Of a stretch of 64,000 nt of DNA, positions 1 to 8,705 are shown piece after piece. Where the stretch lies: NCBI RefSeq assembly GCF_003076135.1, contig NZ_QDGZ01000003.1, forward strand, positions 248,001-312,000, written 5' to 3'. A model generated the notes under the pieces. The model did no database searches, had not been told where the DNA came from, and saw only the letters and a program-made list of their open reading frames with translations. Made by a program: the position numbers and the translations under genes. How positions within the stretch are numbered: position 1 is the stretch's first letter; each line of letters begins with the position of its first letter. Origin of the DNA: Nocardioides gansuensis (lineage in GTDB: Bacteria > Actinomycetota > Actinomycetes > Propionibacteriales > Nocardioidaceae).

Positions 1-569
1 GCCTGGAGGACACGGGGGTGTCGGGTGAGGAACCCGGCCAGGGCGGCGGACGTCAGGACGATGAGGGCGTTGACCGTCACTGCGACCACGATCTGCGCCG
101 TTCCCAGCTGGAGGAACTGCCACCACGCAGCGCCCAGCGCGGGGTCGACGAACTGTGGAATCAGCGCGGCGTACATCAGCGCGATCTTGGGGTTCAACAG
201 GTTGGTCACCACCCCCATGCCGAACAGGCGGCGCGGCGAGTGGGGAGCGAGGTCGCGTGGTTCGAACGGGGACCCGCCGCCCGGCCGGAGCATCTGCCAG
301 GCCAGCCACGCGAGGTACGCCGCGCCAGCCAGCTTCACCACCTGGTAGGCCTCGGGCACGGCCACGAAGAGGGCTGACAGGCCGGCGGCCGCCGCGAGCA
401 GGTAGACGATGAATCCGAGGGCGACCCCGGCCAGCGACACAAGACCGGCACGTCGTCCTTGCGAGATCGACCTCGATGCCAGATAGACCATGTTAGGCCC
501 CGGAGTCAGCACCATCCCGAGGGCGACCACCACGACGCCGAGCAACGAGGCCAGTGACACGAGCTGCAT
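1..569 (-). CDS. LysE/RhtB-family amino-acid exporter, 3' end outside window
   Basis: The first 189 codons are present and the C-terminus lies beyond base 1. The protein begins MQLVSLASLLGVVVVALG and carries the family signature LTPGPNMVYLASRSISQGRR after the first membrane segment, then further hydrophobic segments and the conserved TNLLNPKIALMYAALIPQF stretch. LysE/RhtB proteins are inner-membrane exporters of amino acids or related metabolites using the proton gradient; the substrate cannot be told from sequence. The ATG at 567-569 (reverse) is chosen because it stands directly before the first membrane helix; no strong ribosome-binding site precedes it. Confidence 0.9.
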   Translation of the reverse strand, partial: MQLVSLASLLGVVVVALGMVLTPGPNMVYLASRSISQGRRAGLVSLAGVALGFIVYLLAAAAGLSALFVAVPEAYQVVKLAGAAYLAWLAWQMLRPGGGSPFEPRDLAPHSPRRLFGMGVVTNLLNPKIALMYAALIPQFVDPALGAAWWQFLQLGTAQIVVAVTVNALIVLTSAALAGFLTRHPRVLQ

Positions 570-690
570 GACGCGAAGGTACCCGGCGGGTCACTGGCCC
601 AGAGGCGGACCCACCGCCCGATGGCCCGCCACCGCCGATTTTCTGCCGGTACGCAGTGCGGCCCCTCCGATGATGGCCAAGAGACCTCGG

Positions 691-930
691 CTAGGAGTGA
701 CGTTCCTTGTGGATGTCCATTCCCCACGCCACACCGTGCGCGACCGCGCCGACGAGCACCAGTGCGAGTCCAAGAGCACAGAACCCCCATCCCAGGCTGA
801 GGCCGCCATCGGTGACCATCCACATGCCAATGAACAGCAACGCGGTTCCGGGAAGCCACGCGACGGTCGGCGACGGAGCCCAGCGCTGCCGCATCTCGGA
901 GCCCTTCTCGTGGGCGACCTCATGGCTCAT
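691..930 (-). CDS. Small two-helix membrane protein, unknown function
   Basis: A 79-residue protein with a charged N-terminus (MSHEVAHEKGSEMRQRW) followed by two hydrophobic segments (around residues 22-40 and 45-68) and a charged tail. It has the look of a small integral membrane protein with both ends on the same side. No motif indicates a function. It lies between the LysE exporter and the decarboxylase on the same strand but with gaps of more than 100 bases on both sides, so it is probably its own unit. Confidence 0.55.
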   Translation of the reverse strand: MSHEVAHEKGSEMRQRWAPSPTVAWLPGTALLFIGMWMVTDGGLSLGWGFCALGLALVLVGAVAHGVAWGMDIHKERHS

Positions 931-1056
931 GCGGGGAGTGTCTCAGGTGCGGGCGACAGGCGGCCGCACATCGCCAGTTCCGACGGCACGGCAGCGTCGG
1001 TTGCCGACCCCGCAGCGGTCCGCCCGTGGTCACGGGTTGCGTGGGTCGGGCCCCTG

Positions 1057-2445
1057 TCACGACGCGGTCACGGCAGCGCGAAGGGCGTCGAGGGTGCGCT
1101 CGACGTCGGCGTCGGTGGTTGACCAGTTGCTCACCGAGATGCGCAGCACGGCCCGCTCGCGCCAGACCGAGCCACTGGTCCACGCGGTGCCGTCGTCCAG
1201 CATCCGGCGGACGACGTCGAGAGTGCGGGCGTCGTCTCCGAAGGCCGCGCAGACCTGGGTGAAGACCACGTCGTTGAGCACCTCGGCACCCTCGATGCCA
1301 GCGATGCCGTCGGCGAACGCCCGGGCATGGCCGGCCAGACGCTCGACGAGCTCGGCGACCCCGCTGCGGCCGAGCGACCGTAGTACCGCCCACACGGTGA
1401 AGGCGCGGGCGCGACGAGACAACTCGGGGACCTTCTCGAAGGGATCGCCCGCGGCGTCCTGGATCAGGTAGTCACCGTGCATCGACATCGCGGCCCGCAG
1501 CGCGGTCGGGTCGCGGACGATCGCCAACCCGCAGTCGTAGGGCACGTTGAGCGTCTTGTGGGCGTCGGTCGCCCATGAGTCGGCGGCCTCGTAGCCGTGG
1601 ACGAGGTGACGGTACGCCGGAGTGGCACCGGCGAAGAGCCCGAACGCGCCGTCGATGTGCACCCACGCCCCGTGCTCGTGCGCCGCCGCGATCGCCGCTT
1701 CGAACGGATCGAACGCCCCGGAGTGGACATTGCCCGCTTGAAGAACCACCACCGCTGGCCGGTCATCGCCGCCCCCGAGCCTCTCGCGGAGCGCGGCCGG
1801 GTCGATCCGGCCCTGCTGGTCAACCGGGACGAGTTCCGGCGCACCGAGGCCGAGGTAGCGCAGCACCAGGTCAACGGAGCCGTGACGCTCCGCACCGACC
1901 AGCACGCGCACCCCCGCCGAGCCGACCAGGCCGTAGCCCCCAACGTCCCACCCAGCCCGGGCGAGCACCGCGTCGCGGGCGGCGGCCAGGCAGGTGAAGT
2001 TGGCCATGGTCCCACCGGTCACGAAGCCGACGGCGCTGCCCCCGGGCAGGCCCAGGAGGTCCAGCACCCACGCCTCGGCGACGTCATCGACCGCGGTCGC
2101 CCCAGGCGTGACCTGGCGCAGCCCGGCGTTCTGGTCCCACGCCGAGGTCAACCAGTCCGCCGCTAGCCCCGCAGGGTGCGTGCCCCCGATCACGAACCCG
2201 AAGAATCGACCTGACGGCATCGCCGTCAGCCCCCGCTCCACCGCCCCAGCCAGCAGGTCCACGACCGCCATAGGATCGGTCGGGCCGTCGGGCAGCTCCG
2301 CGCCAAGGGCGGCAATCACCTCGGCGACCGAGGCCGCCGGAGGTACGGGACGAGCGGGCAGGGTCGACAGCCACGTCAAGGCGTGCTCGTGCGCGCGGGC
2401 GAGGGCCCCCGCGGCGTCAGGTGTGCGGCCCACCTCATCACGCAC
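1057..2445 (-). CDS. PLP-dependent decarboxylase, aromatic amino-acid decarboxylase type
   Basis: A 462-residue group II pyridoxal-phosphate decarboxylase. The family block around the cofactor lysine is clear: SWATDAHKTLNVPYDCGLA contains the HK pair whose lysine forms the Schiff base. Upstream, FGFVIGGTHPAGLAADWL and FVTGGTMANFTCLAAARD match the N-terminal core, and WVHIDGAFGLFAGA supplies the Asp that contacts the pyridine nitrogen. Members decarboxylate Trp, Tyr, DOPA or Glu, or act as aldehyde-forming variants; the substrate is not predictable here. It is cytoplasmic and apparently monocistronic. Confidence 0.88.
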   Translation of the reverse strand: MRDEVGRTPDAAGALARAHEHALTWLSTLPARPVPPAASVAEVIAALGAELPDGPTDPMAVVDLLAGAVERGLTAMPSGRFFGFVIGGTHPAGLAADWLTSAWDQNAGLRQVTPGATAVDDVAEAWVLDLLGLPGGSAVGFVTGGTMANFTCLAAARDAVLARAGWDVGGYGLVGSAGVRVLVGAERHGSVDLVLRYLGLGAPELVPVDQQGRIDPAALRERLGGGDDRPAVVVLQAGNVHSGAFDPFEAAIAAAHEHGAWVHIDGAFGLFAGATPAYRHLVHGYEAADSWATDAHKTLNVPYDCGLAIVRDPTALRAAMSMHGDYLIQDAAGDPFEKVPELSRRARAFTVWAVLRSLGRSGVAELVERLAGHARAFADGIAGIEGAEVLNDVVFTQVCAAFGDDARTLDVVRRMLDDGTAWTSGSVWRERAVLRISVSNWSTTDADVERTLDALRAAVTAS

Positions 2446-2672
2446 CTTTCAAGTCAGGTCCGGCCATTGCCAAGGAAAGCCACAGAACCGGGCGCCCCAC
2501 GCCAGGACCTCCGCGTAGCCTCCACCAGACAGGATGACTCAGAAACAACCACCACGGGGACCGAAGTCGCAGGCTCATTGCCGTCACCGATCGGCGGCAG
2601 ATCAGTGCGTCCGCGGAGACGTCTCGACGCACCGTTGTTTGCGGCGGGGCACGCCGAGGTGGATCGTGAGAC

Positions 2673-3281
2673 ATGGCGCCTCGTGCATCGAGCAGTGCAC
2701 TCGCAGGACTCCTCGGCGTGCTCATCGTCGGGTGCGGAGGTGAATCCGATCGAGCGACGAGCACGACGGATACGGCCACGACCGTCGCGCCGTCCAACCT
2801 CGATCGGTACCTCCTGCAAGCCGACGAGGTCCCGGGCCTGGAACCGATGTCGTCGCCGCAGACCGTCTCTGGGGAACCGTTCGATCTGCCCACGGGCGGC
2901 GCCGAGCGGCTTCGGCGCAGTGGCTACATCTCGACCACCTATCAGCCCGCCGAAGGCCACCGCAGCGGCGGCGTCAGCAGCGTCCTGCTCTTCGAGACCG
3001 AGGCCCGGGCACGCAACTGGATGGCCTATGAGACGAGCGACGAGGCGATCCAGCACCAGATCCCCGGCGCGAAGATCGAGCGGTTCCAGGTTCCCGATGT
3101 CCCCGGCGCACAGGGGTGGACGGGGCCCGACCTGCACGGCAACGCCATCGGCCACGTCTACTGGACCCAGGGCCGCTGCATGATGCTCATCGGCCTCGAG
3201 GTCGAGGGACCGCGTGTCGAGCGGCTGTCGGCCGGTGTCAAGGCAATCTACGAGCGCACGGGTGGCACCTGCCCGGACTGA
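2673..3281 (+). CDS. Probable secreted lipoprotein, unknown function
   Basis: A 202-residue protein with a short signal peptide (MAPRASSSALAGLLGVLIVGC) ending in a lipobox-like LIVGC at residues 17-21, so Cys21 would carry the lipid anchor. A Thr-rich linker (TSTTDTATTVA) follows and then a compact domain of about 160 residues with two more cysteines near the end. The domain has no motif I can name; it resembles the small lipoproteins of unknown function common in actinobacteria, which are exposed outside the membrane. A weak GAGG lies about 12 bases before the ATG. Confidence 0.7.
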   Translation: MAPRASSSALAGLLGVLIVGCGGESDRATSTTDTATTVAPSNLDRYLLQADEVPGLEPMSSPQTVSGEPFDLPTGGAERLRRSGYISTTYQPAEGHRSGGVSSVLLFETEARARNWMAYETSDEAIQHQIPGAKIERFQVPDVPGAQGWTGPDLHGNAIGHVYWTQGRCMMLIGLEVEGPRVERLSAGVKAIYERTGGTCPD

Positions 3282-3427
3282 TGCTGAGTCGGGCGCAGCG
3301 GTCCAGCCGGTCGAACGCCTCCCACCTCGGGCCGACCAAGGCTTACCCGGGGGGGCATAGTCGCGCACGTCCTCGACGGAAGTCTGTCTTGGCGGTGTTC
3401 TGTTTGTGTCTGCGCTGGAGCGTCAGG

Positions 3428-3760
3428 TCAGGACTCCGCGAGGGCGCGCACCGCACGTTCGATGGCGGGGCGCATGTCAAGATCAGGGTCGACGGTGAGC
3501 CGGTGCAGGAGCAGTCCGTCGGCGAGCGCCATGAGGGCCCGGGTCGCCGGCACGGGCTCGGCGATGCCGACGGCGACCACGATCCGCTCAGTCCACCGCT
3601 CGAACTCGCGGCGCTGCCGCCGCAGCGGCTCGCCAAGCTCAGGGTCGCCGGCGAGTTCGAGGAAGAGGGCGTAGCGTGCGCGGGTGCGCGCGGCGAACGG
3701 CCCGGTCTGCAGTTCGGCCATGGCGCACAAGCCCTCGATCAGCCCGAGCCCCGCATCACC
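3428..3760 (-). pseudogene. TetR-type regulator remnant, ligand-binding half only
   Basis: Read on the minus strand this gives about 110 residues matching the C-terminal half of TetR regulators: GLIEGLCAMAELQTGPFAAR, then RARYALFLELAGDPELGEPL and RRQREFERW-like helices. The DNA-binding helix-turn-helix that should precede it is absent. Instead the frame runs into bases that are antisense to the neighbouring hydrolase. The simplest reading is a deletion that removed the front half of this gene together with the intergenic region, so it no longer encodes a working repressor. Confidence 0.65.
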
Positions 3761-3772
3761 CGTTCCGTCGAC

Positions 3773-4642
3773 GCCTCGGCCTGGTCGCCGCGGCTGCCAG
3801 AGGCGTCCGGCTTCCACCATCTCGTCGTCGAGACGCCCGGCCTGCATACTCACGTCGCCGCCATCGGCGAGGGCGAACCGGTCGTGCTGTTGCACGGATT
3901 TCCCCAGCACTGGTGGCAGTGGCAGGCCATAGCTCCGGTCATCGCCGCAGGCGGCTACCGCGTCATCTGCCCCGACCTGCGCGGGGCTGGCTGGACCGTG
4001 GCCGACGATCCGCGTATCGAACGCGAGACCTGGCTCCGCGACCTGCTTGCCCTCTTCGACGTCCTCCACATCGAGCGCGCCCACCTCGTCTCCCACGACA
4101 TGGGCGTCATCACCGCGATGCAGCTGACCTATGACCACCCCGAGCGGGTTCGAACAGCAGTACAACTCTCCGTGCCGCCGGGCTTCATGACGTTCAGTCC
4201 GGGGCTCCTCCCGGGCTTCCGGCACCTGCCCCCGTTCATCTGGCACCGCCCGGGCGCCTCCCTGCGCGGAGTCTTCTCCGAGGCCTACGTCGCCCGCCCG
4301 ATCTCGGAGGCAGCCGTCGAAGCCCACCTCGCCCCGATGCGCCGACCCGACATCGACGGCGCGGTGCGTCCGCTCACGCGAGGCATGGTCCTGCCGGAAG
4401 CCATGCGCATGATGCGCGGCGTCTACCGCCGCCGGCGACTCACGGTGCCGACCCTCGTCGTATTCGGCCGCCGCGACCGCCCCTGGACCGAGGAGCTCTT
4501 GGGGCGTGTCTGCCGCAATCCGAAGCGGTACGCCGATCGCGTCGAGTTCGCCTACGTCGACGACGCAGCGCATTTCATCACCGACGACGCCCCCGCGGCA
4601 GTCGCCGACCTCGCGCTCGACTGGTTCGAACGAGCCGCATGA
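3773..4642 (+). pseudogene. Alpha/beta hydrolase (epoxide hydrolase/dehalogenase-like), start lost
   Basis: The hydrolase domain is intact from WSPRLPEASGFHHLVVETPG onward: oxyanion motif HGFPQHWWQW, nucleophile elbow SHDMGVI with Asp as in epoxide hydrolases and haloalkane dehalogenases, acid in GRRDRPW and the catalytic His in DDAAHFITDDAP. The frame, however, has no ATG, GTG or TTG near residue 1: just upstream it reads through sequence antisense to the truncated TetR gene, and the nearest ATG in frame is at 3281. The 5' end seems to have been lost in the same deletion, so expression would need a distant or non-standard start. The enzyme core itself shows no damage. Confidence 0.6.
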
Positions 4643-4932
4643 CGTAGCACTAGCCGAGGTGTTGCGTTGACCGCCTGAACCCGCAGCACAATCGCCCTCT
4701 TTTCGGCGTACGGCTCCAGCTCTTCCAGTTGGGCGAGCGACCGATCCGGATCGTCGTCGCGACGCAGCCGGGCACCGCGGACCGCACCAACTTCACTCCC
4801 AGCCGGCTTCGGTGGTCCGCGGCCCGGCACGTGCCGCATCGGTCCGCCGGCAACGGTCACGATCGTCGCACCGCGCCTGGCAAGCGCAGAAGTTCTTGGC
4901 CGGGGGGCGATGGCGCGTCGTACCCTCGGAGC

Positions 4933-5988
4933 ATGGGGAAGTCCCGCATCCCCCACTCTGGTTCCGCCGGTGAGGCCCCGTCCGGGGGTGGCCCGCGGAT
5001 CAAGGGAGAAGACCGTCTCAGGTGGGTGCTGGAAGAGGCCGGCGTGCTCCCTGACGCCGCGTCACTGGATGAGAACCAGGTCGTCTCCCTGGATGGCGGC
5101 GTCGACGCGCTGACCTACCTGGTCCGGCGCAACGGCCAGGACGTTGTCGTGAAGCTGAACGACCATGGCCTGGAGGCCGAGGCGAGAGCACTGCGCGCCT
5201 GGCAGGAGTACACCTCCTGCGTCCCGCGGGTGCTGGGCGCCGGCACGGTGCCGGGGACCGGCACGCGGCCGGTCAAGTATCTGGTCCTCGCCGCCATGGT
5301 CAACGACGAGGGCGACATCGTGGAAACCGCAGTGGAGTACCTGAAGCGGTCGCCCACGGCTGCTCGCGAGGTGGGGCGGCAGCTCGGCGCCGAGCTGCAC
5401 CGCCTGCACCAGGCGCGGGGTGCGACCGGCTTCGGAAACTTCGCGGACTCGGCGGGTGCCGAGCGGACCTACCACGCCTGGAGCGCCTATCTCGAGGAGT
5501 TCTTCATGCAGCATGCCGACTACGTCAGGGGCCTGGGGATCCGGGACCGTCAGATCGACCACGCGCGCGCCTTCATCCGGCAGTGCCCGTACGTCGATGA
5601 ACCCCGTTACCTGCACGGTGACGTCTCCATCCGCAACATCGCGATGCGCAGCTATGACCCGATCAGGATCAGCCTGTTCGACCCCAACCCGCTCTGCGGT
5701 GACCCTTCGTGGGACATCGCGCCGATGACCAACAACGTCGACTTCAACGAGCGTCGCCATCGGCGGGACGACAGCGCGTCGGAGACACTCCTGCGCGACC
5801 GCGAGCTCCTGGCCGGGTTCGGGGAGTCGTACCCCAGCGTCGTCGCCGAGACGTCGCTGCTCACGGCCCAGCTGGTCCAAGCGGTCCTCCAGGCCGAACA
5901 TCGGACGGCTGGGTCCGATCACGACGAGCTCGACGTGAAGGTGACGCACGAGTTCATCCGCGACGTCATGGAACGGATGTCGGCATGA
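4933..5988 (+). CDS. APH-fold phosphotransferase
   Basis: A 351-residue protein of the aminoglycoside phosphotransferase/choline kinase fold. The ATP lysine is in DVVVKLND, the catalytic loop is YLHGDVSIRNIAM (HGDxxxxN), and the metal-binding Asp is in SLFDPNPLCGDPSWD. The kinase fold is complete but the substrate is unknown; nothing indicates antibiotic resistance. The ATG at 4933 starts the conserved part. The gene overlaps the following histidine phosphatase by four bases (ATGA), so the two are translationally coupled and may act on the same phosphorylated metabolite. The 290 bases before it hold no gene I can support. Confidence 0.85.
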   Translation: MGKSRIPHSGSAGEAPSGGGPRIKGEDRLRWVLEEAGVLPDAASLDENQVVSLDGGVDALTYLVRRNGQDVVVKLNDHGLEAEARALRAWQEYTSCVPRVLGAGTVPGTGTRPVKYLVLAAMVNDEGDIVETAVEYLKRSPTAAREVGRQLGAELHRLHQARGATGFGNFADSAGAERTYHAWSAYLEEFFMQHADYVRGLGIRDRQIDHARAFIRQCPYVDEPRYLHGDVSIRNIAMRSYDPIRISLFDPNPLCGDPSWDIAPMTNNVDFNERRHRRDDSASETLLRDRELLAGFGESYPSVVAETSLLTAQLVQAVLQAEHRTAGSDHDELDVKVTHEFIRDVMERMSA

Positions 5989-6812
5989 CAGACAATCAAA
6001 GGTTCGTGGCAATTCGCCACGGCGAGAGCCAGACGAATGCGACCAACACCTTCCAGGCCGGCAACCAGAGCCTGTCCGACCCGCTCACGCCGAGAGGCGA
6101 GGCAGACGCGCGCCGCCTGGCCGAGCGACTGAGTGCCCTTCCCGTGGACGTCATCGTGAGCAGCGGCTACCTGCGGGCTCACACGACCGCAGCCCTGATC
6201 GCTGAGGCGACCGGCAGCCCGCACCTCGTACCCGTGACCCAGGGCTCCTCCTCCTGGCTGGATGTTCCGGCGGACGATCCGGACGTCCTCACCTGTGACT
6301 CGCTGCTGCGGGAGATCGATGTGCCCAGCGAGCTGGAGGGGCTGCGATTCGACGACCCCCGTGCCCGGGAGATCCAGCACGCCGCCATGGCGGTCGCGGA
6401 CCAGCCGGACGGTCACTATTCAGACGAGGAGAACCTCTACGACCTCTGGCGGCGAGCCGAGGCCATCTCCCGCTACCTCGAGGCCCGCAGGGAGGCCCTG
6501 GTCGTGGTCGTCGCGCACGGTGGCATCCTCAAGGTCTGGCTCGCGCACCTCATGTTCATCACGGTCCACGGGCTGGACACGCCCGCACAGCTGTCCGCCT
6601 ACCGTGGCTTCACGAAGCTGGGTTGGTGGGACAACACCGGCCTGATTCCCCTGATGTTCAACCGCCGAGAGGGCTGGAAGTGGCTGATGACGGACATCCA
6701 GCACCTCGGGCCTGAGTACCTCAGCTTCATGCCGGTCCAGGTTCCGGGGGCCGCGCCGGACACCGGTGCCGAGTACCTCGGCGAGGAGACCACCGACAGC
6801 GACCGGTCCTGA
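5985..6812 (+). CDS. Histidine phosphatase family protein (phosphoglycerate mutase-like)
   Basis: A 275-residue histidine phosphatase. The catalytic signature FVAIRHGESQTNATN (RHGE) is at the N-terminus, the second Arg is in SSGYLRAHTTA, and the second catalytic His is in VVVVAHGGILKVWL. Such enzymes form a phosphohistidine intermediate and remove phosphate from small molecules or proteins. The start codon overlaps the stop of the preceding phosphotransferase, which suggests that a kinase and a phosphatase for related substrates are made together. The C-terminal 60 residues are an extension beyond the core. Confidence 0.85.
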   Translation: MTDNQRFVAIRHGESQTNATNTFQAGNQSLSDPLTPRGEADARRLAERLSALPVDVIVSSGYLRAHTTAALIAEATGSPHLVPVTQGSSSWLDVPADDPDVLTCDSLLREIDVPSELEGLRFDDPRAREIQHAAMAVADQPDGHYSDEENLYDLWRRAEAISRYLEARREALVVVVAHGGILKVWLAHLMFITVHGLDTPAQLSAYRGFTKLGWWDNTGLIPLMFNRREGWKWLMTDIQHLGPEYLSFMPVQVPGAAPDTGAEYLGEETTDSDRS

Positions 6813-6880
6813 CCCCGCGGCCACGCCCTCCAGGCCGGATGCTCGCATCCTGTCTAGACCGGGCTTCCGTCGCCACGGCA

Positions 6881-6907
6881 TTTCATGTCAATGTTATTAA
6901 CATGAAA
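6881..6907. promoter_or_regulatory. Likely TetR operator before the 6920 regulator
   Basis: An AT-rich imperfect palindrome, TTTCATGT at 6881-6888 and ACATGAAA at 6900-6907, with partly symmetrical bases between. It ends 12 bases before the proposed start of the TetR gene, in a region otherwise very GC-rich. Its place and symmetry suit autorepression by the adjacent regulator and control of the coupled glycosyltransferase. Confidence 0.6.
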
Positions 6908-6919
6908 AGGTCGTACACG

Positions 6920-7480
6920 ATGACCAGCCGCGCGGACGCGGCCAGACAGACGGGGGAGCGGATCCTCGCTGCGGCGCTGGACCACTTCGCTGCGGCCTAC
7001 TACGACGAGGTCACCCTCGACGCCATCGCGGTCGACGCCGGCGTCAGCGTGCAGACGGTGATCCGCAGGTTCGGGTCGAAGGAAGGCATCGTCCGAGCCC
7101 TGGTGCAGGTCTCCCGGCCACGGACGGAGTCCCAGCGGGCCGAGGCACCGGTGGGAGACATCCGGGGCGCGGTCGCCAACCTCGTGGAGCACTACGAGTC
7201 CGAGGGCGACCTGATCCTGCACGTGCTCCGCCAGGAGCTGCGCGTCCCGGCGTACGCCGAGGTGAGCGCGCACGGCAGGCGCGTCCACGCCGAGTGGATC
7301 GGCCGCGTCTTCGCGCCGTGGCTCGATGCCGAGCGGGGCGTCGATCGCCGACGCATGCTCGCCCAGCTCGTCGCCGTCTGCGACCTCTACACGTGGTTCC
7401 TGCTGCGGAGGCAGCAGGGCCTCTCACAACGCCAGACGGAGCTGGCGCTCGTCGAGCTCCTGGAGGGAGTGCTGCCATGA
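6920..7480 (+). CDS. TetR-family transcriptional regulator
   Basis: A 186-residue regulator with an N-terminal TetR helix-turn-helix: RILAAALDHFAAAYYDEVTLDAIA, then the recognition part VDAGVSVQTVIRRFGSKEGIVRAL. The rest is the variable ligand-binding domain. I chose ATG 6920 rather than the ATG at 6902 because AAAAGG at 6905-6910 is well placed for it, and 6902 lies inside the palindromic operator. The stop overlaps the start of the glycosyltransferase gene by four bases, so the regulator probably controls its own operon in response to a compound linked to that enzyme. Confidence 0.88.
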   Translation: MTSRADAARQTGERILAAALDHFAAAYYDEVTLDAIAVDAGVSVQTVIRRFGSKEGIVRALVQVSRPRTESQRAEAPVGDIRGAVANLVEHYESEGDLILHVLRQELRVPAYAEVSAHGRRVHAEWIGRVFAPWLDAERGVDRRRMLAQLVAVCDLYTWFLLRRQQGLSQRQTELALVELLEGVLP

Positions 7481-8691
7481 AGGTCCTCTGCTACACGGCG
7501 CCCGTCCGCGGGCACCTGTTCCCGACCGTCCCGATCCTGCTCGAGCTCAAGCGGCGCGGGCACGAGGTGGTCATCCGCACGATGGGCGCCGAGGTCCCAC
7601 GACTTCGGGAGATGGGGCTCAAGGCGGATGCGGTCACCGCCGAGATCGACGCCATCCAGCTCGAGGACTACAAGGGCAAGAACCCGGTGGAGTCGCTCAA
7701 GCTCGGCGTCGTCAGCTTCGTGCGTCGCGGTGCGCTCGAGGTGCCCGAGATGCGAGCCGCGATCGAGGAGGAGCAGCCCGACCTGCTGCTGGTCGACGTG
7801 GTCACCTGGGGTGCCGCGGCCGTGGCGGAGACCTGGGGTGGGCCGTGGGCGGTCGTGCAGCACGCGCCCACCCCGGTGCCCTCCGACGAGGTGCCACCCT
7901 TCGGGCCCGGGCTGAAGCCGATGGGCGGCCCGCTGGGACGACTGCGCAACCGCCTGCTGCGGCCCCTGACCCTCGGCGCGGTCGAGCGCGTGGTCGTGCC
8001 GAAGCTCAACGAGCTGCGAGCCTCGGTGGGGGCCTCGCCGGTCCGCGACGCCCGCGACACGTTCACCCGGGCCCCGCTGACGCTCTACGTCACCTCGGAG
8101 TCGTTCGACTATCCGCGCAGCGACTGGCCGGACTCCTTCTGCTTCACGGGTCCGCTCAACTGGGACCCCCCGGTCGACCCGCCTGCCTGGCTCGACCCGC
8201 TCAGCCGCCCGATCGCCCTGGTCACCACGTCCTCGGAGTTCCAGGACGACGGCGAGCTGGTGCGGGTCGCGCTCGCCGCGCTGGCGGAGGAGCCACTCGA
8301 CGTGGTGGCCACCATGCCCGCAGGCGTCGAAGAGGTGGAGCTGCCCGCGAACGCCCATCTCGAGGAGTTCGTCCCCCACTCCCACGTGCTGCCACGGGCA
8401 GTGGTGGCTGTCACGCACGGCGGCTTCGGCGCCACCCAGAAGGCTCTTTCGGCCGGGGTCCCGGTCGTCGTGGTGCCCTTCGGGCGTGACCAGGCCGAGG
8501 TCGGTCGCCGGGTCGAGGCGGTAGGTGTCGGCGTGTTCCTGCCTCGCAAGAAGCTGAGCCCCGCCTCCTTGCGCGACGCCGTACGTCGGGCGCGAGAGCT
8601 GGAGCCGGCCACGCGAGCCTTCGCGGAGCGGATGAAGCACGAAGGCGGCGCATCGCTGGCCGTCGACCGGCTGGAGCAGCTGCTCGGCTGA
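7477..8691 (+). CDS. UGT/MGT-family glycosyltransferase
   Basis: A 404-residue GT-B glycosyltransferase of the family that glycosylates small hydrophobic acceptors such as macrolides. The N-terminal acceptor domain starts MKVLCYTAPVRGHLFPTVPI, typical of the group. The C-terminal donor domain carries HLEEFVPHSHVLPRAVVAVT followed by HGGFGATQKALSAGVP and VVPFGRDQAEVGRRVE, the nucleotide-sugar-binding signature. It is cytoplasmic and coupled to the TetR gene, so it may inactivate a compound that the TetR senses; that link is inference. Confidence 0.9.
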   Translation: MKVLCYTAPVRGHLFPTVPILLELKRRGHEVVIRTMGAEVPRLREMGLKADAVTAEIDAIQLEDYKGKNPVESLKLGVVSFVRRGALEVPEMRAAIEEEQPDLLLVDVVTWGAAAVAETWGGPWAVVQHAPTPVPSDEVPPFGPGLKPMGGPLGRLRNRLLRPLTLGAVERVVVPKLNELRASVGASPVRDARDTFTRAPLTLYVTSESFDYPRSDWPDSFCFTGPLNWDPPVDPPAWLDPLSRPIALVTTSSEFQDDGELVRVALAALAEEPLDVVATMPAGVEEVELPANAHLEEFVPHSHVLPRAVVAVTHGGFGATQKALSAGVPVVVVPFGRDQAEVGRRVEAVGVGVFLPRKKLSPASLRDAVRRARELEPATRAFAERMKHEGGASLAVDRLEQLLG

Positions 8692-8705
8692 ATCCCGGCC
8701 GGGCG

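Noticed and set aside
4650..4933. Possible short minus-strand gene between the hydrolase and the phosphotransferase
   Set aside because: The translation has no recognisable domain and both frames there look like non-coding composition.
4933..5988. Antibiotic-resistance aminoglycoside phosphotransferase
   Set aside because: Only the general kinase motifs fit; the coupling with a histidine phosphatase suggests metabolism.
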